A stretch of 64,000 nt of DNA from JAMPXD01 sp041481895 (GTDB lineage: Bacteria; Desulfobacterota; Desulfuromonadia; Geobacterales; Geobacteraceae): contig JBGPCQ010000001.1 of the NCBI GenBank assembly GCA_041481895.1, positions 26,872 through 90,871 of the forward strand, written 5' to 3'. Positions 52,492 to 60,440 of the stretch are shown here, in pieces (within the stretch, counting starts at the first letter, position 1; each line of letters opens with the position of its first letter). A model generated the notes under the pieces. The model saw only the letters and a list, made by a program, of their open reading frames with translations. It did not search any database and was not told where the DNA came from. Both the position numbers and the translations under genes were made by a program.

Positions 52492-52548
52492 GTAGGGGCA
52501 AACCTCGTGTTTGCCCAAAAGCGGGCGATCACAAAGGATCGCCCCTAC
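52492..52548. repeat. 57-bp double-hairpin repeat inside the glutamate synthase operon
   Basis: The ends GTAGGGGC and GCCCCTAC are exact inverted copies. Inside are two more stem-loops, GGGCAAAC/GTTTGCCC and GGGCGATC/GATCGCCC. The element sits between two genes of one operon. Its form is that of a small dispersed palindromic sequence. Confidence 0.8.
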
Positions 52549-52555
52549 GGCGATC

Positions 52556-53671
52556 TTACACAACCCCCGGATTCAACCTGGCAATGACCGGTTCACCGCC
52601 GCGCGGCGCCCAGACACGGTCGGGTGAAGGGCATATCTCGCGGATTGCCGCTTCTTCGGAAGCCATGTAGACAAAGTCGTCCTTTTCGGCACAGACGAGG
52701 GGGCGAAGCTTGACCCGGTCGTTCAGACCGATCAGTCCTTCGTTGCTGGCGAACAGGATGGCAAAGGGGCCGTTCAGAAGGGCGTTGCTGTAAACCTGGC
52801 GGATGGCCGTCAATACCTGCCGGTCATTTTCGGGGAGCACGTCGATAGCGTCCCAGAAGGGGGGAGCCAGGGCCAGACTTGCCAGCTCGGGTGTCAGGCC
52901 GTGCTTGCGGATCAGGAGGTCGAGCATGTAGGCGACAACTTCAGTATCGGTGAGCATCGTGCAGAGATACCCGTACATCTCGAGGTAGCGCTTGTTGATC
53001 CCGTACGATGAAATTTCGCCATTGTGGACTATGGACCAGTCGAGCAGCGTGAAGGGGTGTGCTCCTCCCCACCATCCCGGCGTATTGGTCGGGAAACGGT
53101 TATGGGCGGTCCAGATATATCCTTCGTATTCTTCGAGACGAAAAAATTCTGCGATCTCTTCAGGATAGCCGACTCCTTTAAAAGCGCCCATGTTCTTGCC
53201 CGAGGAAACCACGAAGGCACCCTCGATCTCATTATTTATCCGCATTACGTGGTGGACTATCACATCTTCAATGGTCATATTCTTGAAATCGATCGCTTCC
53301 CGGAATTCGGCGGTTTCCAGAGGTTTGACAAAGTAGCGCTTGAATACCGGGGGGTTGGCGATGGCGGAAATGCGGCGGGTCGGGATATCCTCCTCCTGCT
53401 CGATGAAGAAATGCTGTTCCAGGTATTCCTCGGTCAACTGGAGGGCCATGCCGTTCTCGTACATGAGGTGGAAGGCGAAGAACTCCTTGTAGTGCGGGTA
53501 GATGCCGTAAGCGGCAAAGCCGCCGCCCAGACCGTTGCCGCGGTCATGCATGAGGGTGATCGACTGGATAATGACGCTCCCTTCCACGAGTTTGCCCGAT
53601 TTCGAAATAAAACCGGTGAGGCCGCAGTTGGAAATGTCTTTCTGGAAGTAATGGGTCGGTTTTAGTTTCAT
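52556..53671 (-). CDS. Glutamate synthase amidotransferase (GATase-2) subunit
   Basis: 371 residues. Class II amidotransferases need an N-terminal Cys; here the motif is SNCGLTGFIS with Cys16, so a 15-residue leader must be removed first. Other conserved parts are GGGFAAYGIYP, VSSGKNMGAFKGVG, NRFPTNTPGWWGGAHPF and VHNGEISSYG. The subunit splits glutamine and passes ammonia to the FMN subunit. Its place between the oxidoreductase and the GXGXG gene fits a split enzyme. Confidence 0.92.
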   Translation of the reverse strand: MKLKPTHYFQKDISNCGLTGFISKSGKLVEGSVIIQSITLMHDRGNGLGGGFAAYGIYPHYKEFFAFHLMYENGMALQLTEEYLEQHFFIEQEEDIPTRRISAIANPPVFKRYFVKPLETAEFREAIDFKNMTIEDVIVHHVMRINNEIEGAFVVSSGKNMGAFKGVGYPEEIAEFFRLEEYEGYIWTAHNRFPTNTPGWWGGAHPFTLLDWSIVHNGEISSYGINKRYLEMYGYLCTMLTDTEVVAYMLDLLIRKHGLTPELASLALAPPFWDAIDVLPENDRQVLTAIRQVYSNALLNGPFAILFASNEGLIGLNDRVKLRPLVCAEKDDFVYMASEEAAIREICPSPDRVWAPRGGEPVIARLNPGVV

Positions 53672-53713
53672 TATTATTATGTCCTCCTGTGAACCGAGGT
53701 CGGAGCAGTTATT

Positions 53714-53773
53714 CTTAAAGTTCTGAGTTGTTGAGTTATTAGTTTTGAGTTCAATTCATAATTCATAATTGTC
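53714..53773. repeat. GAGTT/ATTCATAA low-complexity string
   Basis: The gap between the oxidoreductase and the amidotransferase genes holds near-repeats of GAGTTNTTGAGTT, then two copies of ATTCATA. The ATTCATA words also appear at 15443-15458. Confidence 0.6.
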
Positions 53774-53780
53774 TTTGCCG

Positions 53781-55058
53781 TCAGGCGACTTTGCCCACAG
53801 GGCCGAAGAGCGCGCTCCGTATTTCCCTGGTGAGGTGAATAAAGCCGAAATCGGGCGCCAGGAGCTTATCCTTGAACGGAGTTACGTCGATCCTCTCCCG
53901 GATAAGGCCTGACAGGATACCCGCACGCTCCACGTTCCCCACCAGCACGGCGCCGACCAGCAGGTTTTCCTGGATAATGATTTTGCGGTACTGATAGTTC
54001 TCCTGGTCGAGGTAGGTGAGGACCTCGTACTCCGCCGGGTCCTGCGGATTGGTGATCCCCATGGAAATGGTGGAGACCTTGAAGAACTCGATGGAATTCA
54101 TGGCGAGCCCGCCGCTGTAGCCTTTTTTACCGCCGGCCATGTTCGTTCCGGCGATGTCTCCCTGGATGTAGGCGTCAGGCCAGATCGGCATCGGGTTTTT
54201 CCGGCCTGAAAAGAAATCCTCTGCTTCCGTCACGTCACCTGCGGAGAAGACCCCCTTTACGGAAGTTTCCATGGTGTCGTTCACCACGATGCCGCGGTTC
54301 ACCTCGACTTTGCTCCCCTTCAGGAAGCCTGCCGCAGGGCGGACGCCGATAGCGACGATGACCGTATCGCACGGGATGAAGTCGCCTGACTTGAGGGTCA
54401 CGCCGGTGATCTCGGAACCTTCACCTTCGACCTTGACAACAGTGTCGTCGAGGATGACGTCGATACCGTTGGCTTTCATCTTCCTGGCGACAATCCGGCC
54501 GGCTGGCCGGTCAAAGGCGGCCGAGAGTATCCGGTCGGCGAGTTCGACGATGGTGACGTTCTTGCCGAGGAGGTGCAGACCTTCCGCTGCCTTAAGCCCT
54601 ATAAGCCCCCCCCCTATCACAACCGCTTTTTTTATGTCCGCGGATATTCCCTTCAGCTTTGCTGCATCGTCCCAGGTAGTAAAGGTAAATATTTTTTCCT
54701 TGTCGGCAAGCCCGACAACTGGCGGAATGAACGGGTCACCCCCGGTTGCAATGAGGAGCCGGTCATACGGTATGGTTTCCCCGCCGGCAAGCTTGACCTG
54801 CTTTTTTATGCTGTCCAGGGCCACCACTTCGGAGTTGAGGAGAAGGTTGACCCGGTGCTGTTCGTAAAAATCTTCGGGCAGGTAGGACATCCGTTTTTCC
54901 GTGATGAGCCCGCCGAGGAGATAGGAGATGAGCGGGCGGCCATAGGCCGTATGCCTCTCACGAGAGATAACGGTGATGTTCCCGTTCGGATCGATGTTCC
55001 TTATGCCTCTGATGGCGCCGACGGCCGCTACGGAGTTGCCTGCAATGACGTAGTTCAT
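53781..55058 (-). CDS. FAD/NAD(P)-dependent oxidoreductase of the glutamate synthase operon
   Basis: 425 residues. FAD site near the N-terminus (YVIAGNSVAAVGAIRGI), a second dinucleotide site AVVIGGGLIGLKAAEGL, and GVFSAGDVTEAEDF close to the FAD. It belongs to the pyridine-nucleotide disulphide oxidoreductase fold but shows no CxxC redox pair. It probably feeds electrons from NAD(P)H, through the ferredoxin-like subunit upstream, to the FMN subunit, taking the part of GltD. It is not a GltD homologue by its N-terminus, which lacks GltD's own iron-sulphur region. Confidence 0.9.
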   Translation of the reverse strand: MNYVIAGNSVAAVGAIRGIRNIDPNGNITVISRERHTAYGRPLISYLLGGLITEKRMSYLPEDFYEQHRVNLLLNSEVVALDSIKKQVKLAGGETIPYDRLLIATGGDPFIPPVVGLADKEKIFTFTTWDDAAKLKGISADIKKAVVIGGGLIGLKAAEGLHLLGKNVTIVELADRILSAAFDRPAGRIVARKMKANGIDVILDDTVVKVEGEGSEITGVTLKSGDFIPCDTVIVAIGVRPAAGFLKGSKVEVNRGIVVNDTMETSVKGVFSAGDVTEAEDFFSGRKNPMPIWPDAYIQGDIAGTNMAGGKKGYSGGLAMNSIEFFKVSTISMGITNPQDPAEYEVLTYLDQENYQYRKIIIQENLLVGAVLVGNVERAGILSGLIRERIDVTPFKDKLLAPDFGFIHLTREIRSALFGPVGKVA

Positions 55059-55099
55059 AATGTGATCCTCATGGTGAAGTCTCTGATCCGAATCCCCTG

Positions 55100-55549
55100 C
55101 TACTTCTGGCTTCCTTCCTTGTATACCAGCGCCCGGTTGGGGCAGGCGTCAACGCAGGCCGGATTGTTGCGGTCAGGGCAGTGGTCGCATTTGTTCGCCT
55201 TTTTACCGGCAAGGTTTCTCTGGATGGCGCCGTAGGGGCATGCCATGACGCATGACCAGCAGCCGACACACTGCTCGTTGTCGATCCGGACCACGCCGGA
55301 GTCAAATTTCTGGATCGCTCCCGAAATGCAGGCCCGCAGGCAGTCGGGTTCGTCGCAGTGACGGCAGGTGGTGGAGAGGGATACCACGCCGCCTTCCCAC
55401 TCTTCCACGGTGCATCGGGAAATGGGGCGGAGCGGTTCATGGAGAAAGGCCTTGACCGGGTCCTTGGACTGGGAATGTTCGGTGATGCAGGCCACCTCGC
55501 AGAGGTGGCAGCCGATACAGGCGTCTTCGAGCGTATAAATTCTTTTCAT
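55100..55549 (-). CDS. Four-cluster ferredoxin-type iron-sulphur protein
   Basis: 149 residues with four Cys clusters: CIGCHLCEVAC, CRHCDEPDCLRAC, CVGCWSCVMACPYGAI and CDHCPDRNNPACVDACP, the layout of HycB/DmsB-like electron-transfer subunits, able to hold four [4Fe-4S] clusters. It lies between the FMN subunit and the FAD oxidoreductase of the operon, so it probably links them. No signal peptide; cytoplasmic. Confidence 0.93.
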   Translation of the reverse strand: MKRIYTLEDACIGCHLCEVACITEHSQSKDPVKAFLHEPLRPISRCTVEEWEGGVVSLSTTCRHCDEPDCLRACISGAIQKFDSGVVRIDNEQCVGCWSCVMACPYGAIQRNLAGKKANKCDHCPDRNNPACVDACPNRALVYKEGSQK

Positions 55550-55589
55550 GCAACTATCCTTTTATTCCACATTGGATAAGGAACGTGGA

Positions 55590-55705
55590 TTTTGTGCAAA
55601 ATCAAGGCTGTCGAGGAAGAGCGCGGAGGCGTAGTACCCAATGGGCATAAATAACGCTACGCCGCACAAGCGATTCCGGAGACTTACGCAGAGTTTGCGC
55701 AAAAG
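55590..55705. repeat. Dispersed palindromic element, copy 2, inside the glutamate synthase operon
   Basis: GGCGTAG at 55628-55634 and CTACGCC at 55657-55663 form a hairpin, with GCGCGGA before and GCACA after, as in the copy at 43100. An outer pair, TTTTGTGCAAAATC and GTTTGCGCAAAA, encloses it. It fills the gap between the FMN-subunit and ferredoxin genes. Confidence 0.75.
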
Positions 55706-55716
55706 CCGCGGTCCGC

Positions 55717-57246
55717 CTAGTCTCCAGCGGGCATGACGCCCAGGAGGTTCATGTCTTTTTCGGAAAGCCCCACGGCGCGGAGCTTGTAGCGGTTGCCGCG
55801 GAGCGACTCGAGGGCGTTGAGCCCCATGCCGCCCAGGATTTCCTTCATCTCGTGCCCCCAGGCGTGGATGAGGTTGACCAGCTTCTCCGCACCGATTTCC
55901 GGGTTGAGGCGCTTGGCCAGGTAGGGGTTGTTGGTGGTGATTCCCCACGGGCACTTGCCGGTGTAACAGCGCTGGCAGAGGGTGCATCCCAGGGCCAGGA
56001 GCGTTGAAGTCCCGAGGTTGATGGCATCGGCGCCGAGGGCGATGGCCTTTATCGCATCGCCGGAATTCCTCACCCCGCCTCCTACAACGATGGAAACCTG
56101 GTTCCTGATCCCTTCGTCGCGCAGTCGTGAGTCGACTGCGGCCAGGGCAAGCTCCATAGGGATCCCGACGTTGTCGCGGATCACCTGGGGGGCAGCACCG
56201 GTGCCGCCGCGGAAGCCGTCGATGGTGATGATATCGGCACCTGCACGGGCGATTCCGGATGCGATGGCTGCTACATGGTGTACCGCGGCTATTTTTACGG
56301 ATACCGGCTTCTCGTAGTTGGTCGCTTCCTTGAGGGCAAAGATGAGCTGGCGGAGGTCCTCGATCGAGTAGATATCGTGATGGGGTGCAGGGGAGATTGC
56401 ATCCGAACCCATGGGGATCATGCGAGTCTCGGATATCTCGCGGTTGACCTTTTCCCCGGGGAGGTGGCCGCCGATGCCGGGTTTTGCCCCCTGGCCGATC
56501 TTGATCTCGATGCCGACCCCGGCGTTGAGGTAGGCCTCGCTGACGCCGAAACGGCCTGAAGCCACCTGGACGATAACGTTTTTGCCGAAGCGGTAGAGGT
56601 CCTTGTGCAGCCCCCCCTCACCGGTGTTGTAGAGCGTGCCGAGTTCCTCGGCAGCCTCGGCCATCGCCTTGTGGGCATTGAGGTTGAGGGCGCCGTAGCT
56701 CATTGCCGAGAAAATGAACGGATATTCCAGCTTGAGCTGGGGGGGAAGTTTTGTCTTCAGCTCGGGTTTGCCGGTTTTCCCGTTACGGACCAGTTCAAGG
56801 GAGTGTGGCTTCTTTCCCAGGTAGGTGCGGAGCTCCATCGGTTCGCGGAGGGGGTCGATGGACGGGTTGGTTACCTGGGAGGCGTCCAGCAGAAGGTGGT
56901 CCCAGTAAATGGGGTATTTTGCCGGGTTCCCCATGGCGGCAAGAAGAATGCCCCCGGTGTCGGCCTGGGCATAGAGATTTCTGATGTGCGCCCCGGACCA
57001 TGACTCGTTCTGCTTGAAATTCTCCGCGTTGATCTTTATGGTGATAGCGCCGGTCGGGCAGTAGGCAGAGCAGCGGCGACAGCCGATGCAGAGCGTGTTG
57101 TCTTCGGTCAGCGAGTCGTCGGCCGCCACGTAGGAGTGGACCTCGTACGCGCATTGCCGGACACAGACCTTGCAGCGGATGCACTTGGCGTCAGCCCTGT
57201 CGATTATGAATTCATTGAAGGATTCGTTCACGGATTTATAAAGCAC
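55717..57246 (-). CDS. Glutamate synthase FMN-binding subunit with N-terminal ferredoxin domain
   Basis: 509 residues. Two N-terminal [4Fe-4S] motifs (CIRCKVCVRQCAYEV, CIGCRRCSAYCPTGAI) stand before the FMN barrel, which has SAMSYGALNLNAHKAMAEAA, GEGGLHKDLYRFGKN, KIGQGAKPGIGGHLPG, GFRGGTGAAP and CTLCQRCYTGKCPWGI, the last giving the [3Fe-4S] cysteines. This is the archaeal-type form of the glutamate synthase central subunit, turning 2-oxoglutarate and ammonia into glutamate. First gene of the split operon on the minus strand. A row of repeats upstream (57478-57505) may hold its operator. Confidence 0.95.
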   Translation of the reverse strand: MLYKSVNESFNEFIIDRADAKCIRCKVCVRQCAYEVHSYVAADDSLTEDNTLCIGCRRCSAYCPTGAITIKINAENFKQNESWSGAHIRNLYAQADTGGILLAAMGNPAKYPIYWDHLLLDASQVTNPSIDPLREPMELRTYLGKKPHSLELVRNGKTGKPELKTKLPPQLKLEYPFIFSAMSYGALNLNAHKAMAEAAEELGTLYNTGEGGLHKDLYRFGKNVIVQVASGRFGVSEAYLNAGVGIEIKIGQGAKPGIGGHLPGEKVNREISETRMIPMGSDAISPAPHHDIYSIEDLRQLIFALKEATNYEKPVSVKIAAVHHVAAIASGIARAGADIITIDGFRGGTGAAPQVIRDNVGIPMELALAAVDSRLRDEGIRNQVSIVVGGGVRNSGDAIKAIALGADAINLGTSTLLALGCTLCQRCYTGKCPWGITTNNPYLAKRLNPEIGAEKLVNLIHAWGHEMKEILGGMGLNALESLRGNRYKLRAVGLSEKDMNLLGVMPAGD

Positions 57247-57692
57247 CTTGGAACCTCCTGGGTAACCGGTGAGAATCAGATTCAGCAGATTATCTCCGCA
57301 ATCAGCTACTGCGATATGTATGCCAAAAGGAGGAATTTCCGGAAAACCTCATGGCAGCTGACCCGCGATGCTGGAAACTGCTTCCTGATTGGACTTACCG
57401 TTGTACATGCTGGCAGGTTTCAATCAGGGGGACAGCATTGTTTTCCTCCGGCTGGATAATGGAGTAGTTATGATATTCACAATGATGTATAAAATGTACA
57501 CAATGTAACGGGCTGGAATTGCACTGTTGGCAAGAACAGCGCCGGTGCATCTGGGGAGGGGGCGTATTAACGGACAAACCGTTATTCGCCCCACCTGATG
57601 GAAGCATCACGGGGAAGGGTAGAAAGGGTATTGAGTGACCGAGCCGGGGGTCTGCCCGCAGTCAGGGCTGGCGCCCGGGTTCGGCCCCCGGC
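57247..57692. other. Region upstream of the glutamate synthase operon
   Basis: About 445 nt between DUF1858 and the operon, both on the minus strand. It holds two exact copies of CACAATG 21 bp apart (57478-57484, 57499-57505) around a TGTA...TACA pair, a possible operator. No sigma-54 element found. Open frames here lack ribosome sites. Confidence 0.45.
57478..57505. promoter_or_regulatory. Paired direct repeat upstream of the glutamate synthase operon
   Basis: CACAATG occurs twice, 21 bp apart (two helical turns), with TGTATA and TGTACA between. The spacing puts both copies on one face of the helix. It is 230 nt from the start codon at 57246. Confidence 0.4.
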
Positions 57693-57887
57693 TTAAGCGT
57701 CGATGGCCCGGTTCAGCTCCAACAGCAAGTCATCCAGATCGAGCTTGTGAACGTTCGCCCCATGTTCCAGGGCTTCGAAATCCGCAATCTGGCACTCGAA
57801 GCATTCCAGCCCGTGTTTTTCGAAAATCTTCAGCGTCTGGGGGTAAAGCCGGACTATCTCACCGATATGCATATCCCTCGTTATCAT
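57693..57887 (-). CDS. DUF1858-domain protein
   Basis: 64 residues from the ATG at 57887. The protein is one DUF1858-like unit (MHIGEIVRLYPQTLKIFEKHGLECFECQIA) with Cys in LECFECQ, and a helical end. Such domains occur alone or fused to hybrid-cluster or sensor proteins; the role is unknown. It lies between an aminotransferase and the glutamate synthase operon on the same strand. Confidence 0.85.
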   Translation of the reverse strand: MITRDMHIGEIVRLYPQTLKIFEKHGLECFECQIADFEALEHGANVHKLDLDDLLLELNRAIDA

Positions 57888-57906
57888 AAGGCCCCCCTTT
57901 GAGACA

Positions 57907-57944
57907 GGAACAGGCGAGGTGCACCGGTCACTCTCGCCTGTTCC
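57907..57944. other. Long hairpin between the aminotransferase and DUF1858 genes
   Basis: GGAACAGGCGAG at 57907-57918 is matched exactly by its inverted copy at 57933-57944, 14 nt apart. There is no T tract, so it may be an RNA processing or attenuation element. Confidence 0.5.
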
Positions 57945-58028
57945 AGATTAACATAAGTCGCCCGTACGGGCAAGTCTTCGCTTTTCCGGATTGGAAACCA
58001 CTCGTGTCGAGCGGGTTCAACAGGGCAA

Positions 58029-59333
58029 TCAAGCCAGATCTAGAACCCCTTTGTAGATAATGTCGAACAGTTCGGGGATGTCCTTCTCCTCGATGCAGGA
58101 GAAGGCGATCCGCAGGTCGGTCTTGCCGATGGAGATACCGCCGACGCCGTACTTGTCGAGGATGTGGACCCGCAATTTCTCGGCATCCACGTTCTTGAGC
58201 TTGAGACACATGAAGTAGCCGGAGTTGAACGGGTAGTAGGTCCAGGCGGAGTCGTACTTGCCGCTGTTCAGCACTTCCTTCACCTTGAGGGAGCGCCCTT
58301 TGAGCACCTGGAACTTCTCTTCCTTCTGCTCCAGGAATTTCGGGGAGCGGAGCGCCTCGATGGCAAAGGTCTGGGAGGGGTGGGGGCAGTTGGATATCCG
58401 GGCGCGGATGATCCCCATGGCCTTCTTCTCCAGGCTGGTCATGACCGGGGCGTTCTCGAAGCTGTTGCCGTCGGCAAAGGTAATGAAGCCGGTGCGGAAG
58501 CCCCAGACGAACTCCTCCTTGGTGGCGCCGTCGAGCTTGACCGTCAGGATGCGCGGGTGGAGGTTGGCGAGCTTGCCGAAAAGCGATTCTTTCAGGCTGT
58601 CTTCATAGAAGAGGCCGAAATAGGCGTCGTCGGTGACGGCGACGATGTTGCAGCCGCTCTCGGCGACTTCCCTGATGGCGGCGACGATGGCGTCACCTTC
58701 GGCGACGGTCGGGGTGTAGCCGCTCGGGTTGTTGGGGAAATTGAGCAGGACGATGGCCTTGCCTTTCTCTTCGGCGCTGTTCTTCAGTTCGGTCTTGAAG
58801 GCATCGATGTCATAGCCGCCGGCCACGGTGAAGGTCGGGAATTTCCGCATGACGGCGCCGGCGCAGGTGCCGAAGGTCAGGTTGTAGTTCCCCCAGAGCA
58901 TGTCCGGCAGGATGATGTGGTCGCCCCGGTCGACGAACATGTCGGCGACGATGGAGAGGCCGTGGGTGAGGGCGTTGGTGACGATCGGGTTGCTGAAGTG
59001 TTTCCCCTGCTGGCTCGGGTTCTCCCGCAGCTGCTTCTCCCGCCAGAGGGCGCGCAGTTCCGGCTTGCCGGCAGGCGGCGCATAGGGATAGATATCCTTC
59101 GGATCGAAGGCGGTGAGTTTGTCCTGAATGCACTGCAGGTACATCGGCCCCCCTTTTTCGGTGGCGATGCCGATGGTGGCGTTGAATTTGTGGGCCTTTT
59201 CCTTGGCTTCGGCGGACTGGGTCAGGATCCCCTTGGGGAAGAAGAGGTTCTTGCCGAGATCGGAGAGCATGTCCAGAACATAGGGGCTGTGCTTGGCGAG
59301 CAGGTCGTTCAGTTCAACGGCTAATGGGTTCAT
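58029..59333 (-). CDS. Class I/II PLP aminotransferase
   Basis: 434 residues, fold type I. NPIVTNALTHGLSIVADMF and ILPDMLWGNYNLTF precede the nucleotide-pocket motif LLNFPNNPSGYTP, VTDDAYFGLFYED, and the lysine loop KLDGATKEEFVWGFRTGF. The end has the Arg of the substrate carboxylate in DLRIAFS. It is a variant outside the classic AspC and AlaA types. It may supply glutamate-linked transamination, near the glutamate synthase genes. It lies 22 nt after coaD on the same strand. Confidence 0.9.
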   Translation of the reverse strand: MNPLAVELNDLLAKHSPYVLDMLSDLGKNLFFPKGILTQSAEAKEKAHKFNATIGIATEKGGPMYLQCIQDKLTAFDPKDIYPYAPPAGKPELRALWREKQLRENPSQQGKHFSNPIVTNALTHGLSIVADMFVDRGDHIILPDMLWGNYNLTFGTCAGAVMRKFPTFTVAGGYDIDAFKTELKNSAEEKGKAIVLLNFPNNPSGYTPTVAEGDAIVAAIREVAESGCNIVAVTDDAYFGLFYEDSLKESLFGKLANLHPRILTVKLDGATKEEFVWGFRTGFITFADGNSFENAPVMTSLEKKAMGIIRARISNCPHPSQTFAIEALRSPKFLEQKEEKFQVLKGRSLKVKEVLNSGKYDSAWTYYPFNSGYFMCLKLKNVDAEKLRVHILDKYGVGGISIGKTDLRIAFSCIEEKDIPELFDIIYKGVLDLA

Positions 59334-59355
59334 CGGGTTCTCCTTGATCTATGGG

Positions 59356-59841
59356 TTATGCGGAAAATTTCTTTTCCAGCGCTTGTTTTACCAGTGGCGG
59401 GACGAGACCGTCAACCGGACCGTTGAGGGAGCTTACCTCCTTGACGATGGAGGACGAGAGATAGCTGTACGGAACGGACGTCATCATGAAGAGGGTCTCC
59501 ACCTCCTGGGAAATGCTCCGGTTCATCTGGGCTATCTGGAACTCGTACTCGAAGTCGGAAACAGCCCGCAAGCCCCTGATGATGACCGTGGCTTTTTGCG
59601 AAAGCACATACTCTACCAGAAGGCCGTCGAACGTGTCAACCTTGGCCCTGCCGTTGCCGGCGAGGACCTTCTCGATAAGATCAATCCTTTCCTCAACGGT
59701 AAACAGGGCATTTTTCGTGGAATTGGCTGCTACGGCAATGATGACTTCATCGAATATCTTCAACCCCCGGTTGATGATATCCAGATGGCCGAACGTTATC
59801 GGGTCGAAAGAGCCGGGATAGACTGCTATTTTTCTGGACAT
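59356..59841 (-). CDS. coaD: Phosphopantetheine adenylyltransferase
   Basis: 161 residues from ATG 59841 with AGAGGTG before it; a start 30 nt upstream has no ribosome site. IAVYPGSFDPITFGHLDII contains the nucleotidylyltransferase HxGH-type motif (here TFGHLD), and VIIRGLRAVSDFEYE plus SSSIVKEV are the other signatures. It makes dephospho-CoA from phosphopantetheine and ATP. Co-directional with rsmD 26 nt upstream, a pairing common in bacteria. Confidence 0.97.
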   Translation of the reverse strand: MSRKIAVYPGSFDPITFGHLDIINRGLKIFDEVIIAVAANSTKNALFTVEERIDLIEKVLAGNGRAKVDTFDGLLVEYVLSQKATVIIRGLRAVSDFEYEFQIAQMNRSISQEVETLFMMTSVPYSYLSSSIVKEVSSLNGPVDGLVPPLVKQALEKKFSA

Positions 59842-59867
59842 TTGCACCTCTTGAATCGTCTCACATC

Positions 59868-60440
59868 TCACGTCTCACTGTTTTTCAGCATGAAAAAAGC
59901 GAGGGCCGTGTCGCCGTAAACCCTCCTGTCGAACTCGCGGAGCCTGCTGAACTCACGGGGAAGTTCTTCCTGTGCAGCCGTCTCGGCTACGACTACCGAA
60001 TGTTCATCGATGAGCCCGGCCGGCGCAAGGATTTCCAGGACCTTTCCCGAAAGACCCTCCCGGTAGGGGGGGTCGATAAAAACGAGGCTGAAGGGGCCTT
60101 CGCTTCGCTCCAGCGATTTCAGGGTGGAAAGCGCCTCTTTCTGCAGGACTCTTCCCCTTCCGGTAAAACCGGCCAGTTCCAGGTTCTTTTTCACCAGGGC
60201 GGCGGCTTCTCTGTTCTCGTCGATGAATACCGCGTGCGCTGCGCCGCGGCTCAAAGCTTCTATGCCGAGGTTCCCGGTTCCGGCGAAAACATCGAGAACA
60301 CGGCGCTCGGAAAAATTCCCCAGGAGAACGGTCAGAATATTGAAAAGAGACTCCTTCACCCGGTCGGACGTCGGCCTGATGCGGAGGTCCTTCGGGGTCG
60401 AAAGCCTTAGCCCCCTGGCAGTTCCACTAATGACGCGCAC
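59868..60440 (-). CDS. rsmD: 16S rRNA (guanine966-N2)-methyltransferase
   Basis: 190 residues from a GTG at 60440. It starts with RVISGTARGLRL, then IRPTSDRVKESLFNIL, VLDVFAGTGNLGIEALSRGA (SAM site) and FIDPPYREGL, the DPPY catalytic motif. It modifies G966 of 16S rRNA during 30S assembly. The start overlaps the aldolase stop by 14 nt, and coaD follows. Confidence 0.96.
   Translation of the reverse strand: MRVISGTARGLRLSTPKDLRIRPTSDRVKESLFNILTVLLGNFSERRVLDVFAGTGNLGIEALSRGAAHAVFIDENREAAALVKKNLELAGFTGRGRVLQKEALSTLKSLERSEGPFSLVFIDPPYREGLSGKVLEILAPAGLIDEHSVVVAETAAQEELPREFSRLREFDRRVYGDTALAFFMLKNSET

Noticed and set aside
58164..59324. A 386-codon open frame on the plus strand
   Set aside because: It is antisense to the aminotransferase gene with its PLP motifs, and is full of Gly, Glu and Val in a shadow-like pattern.
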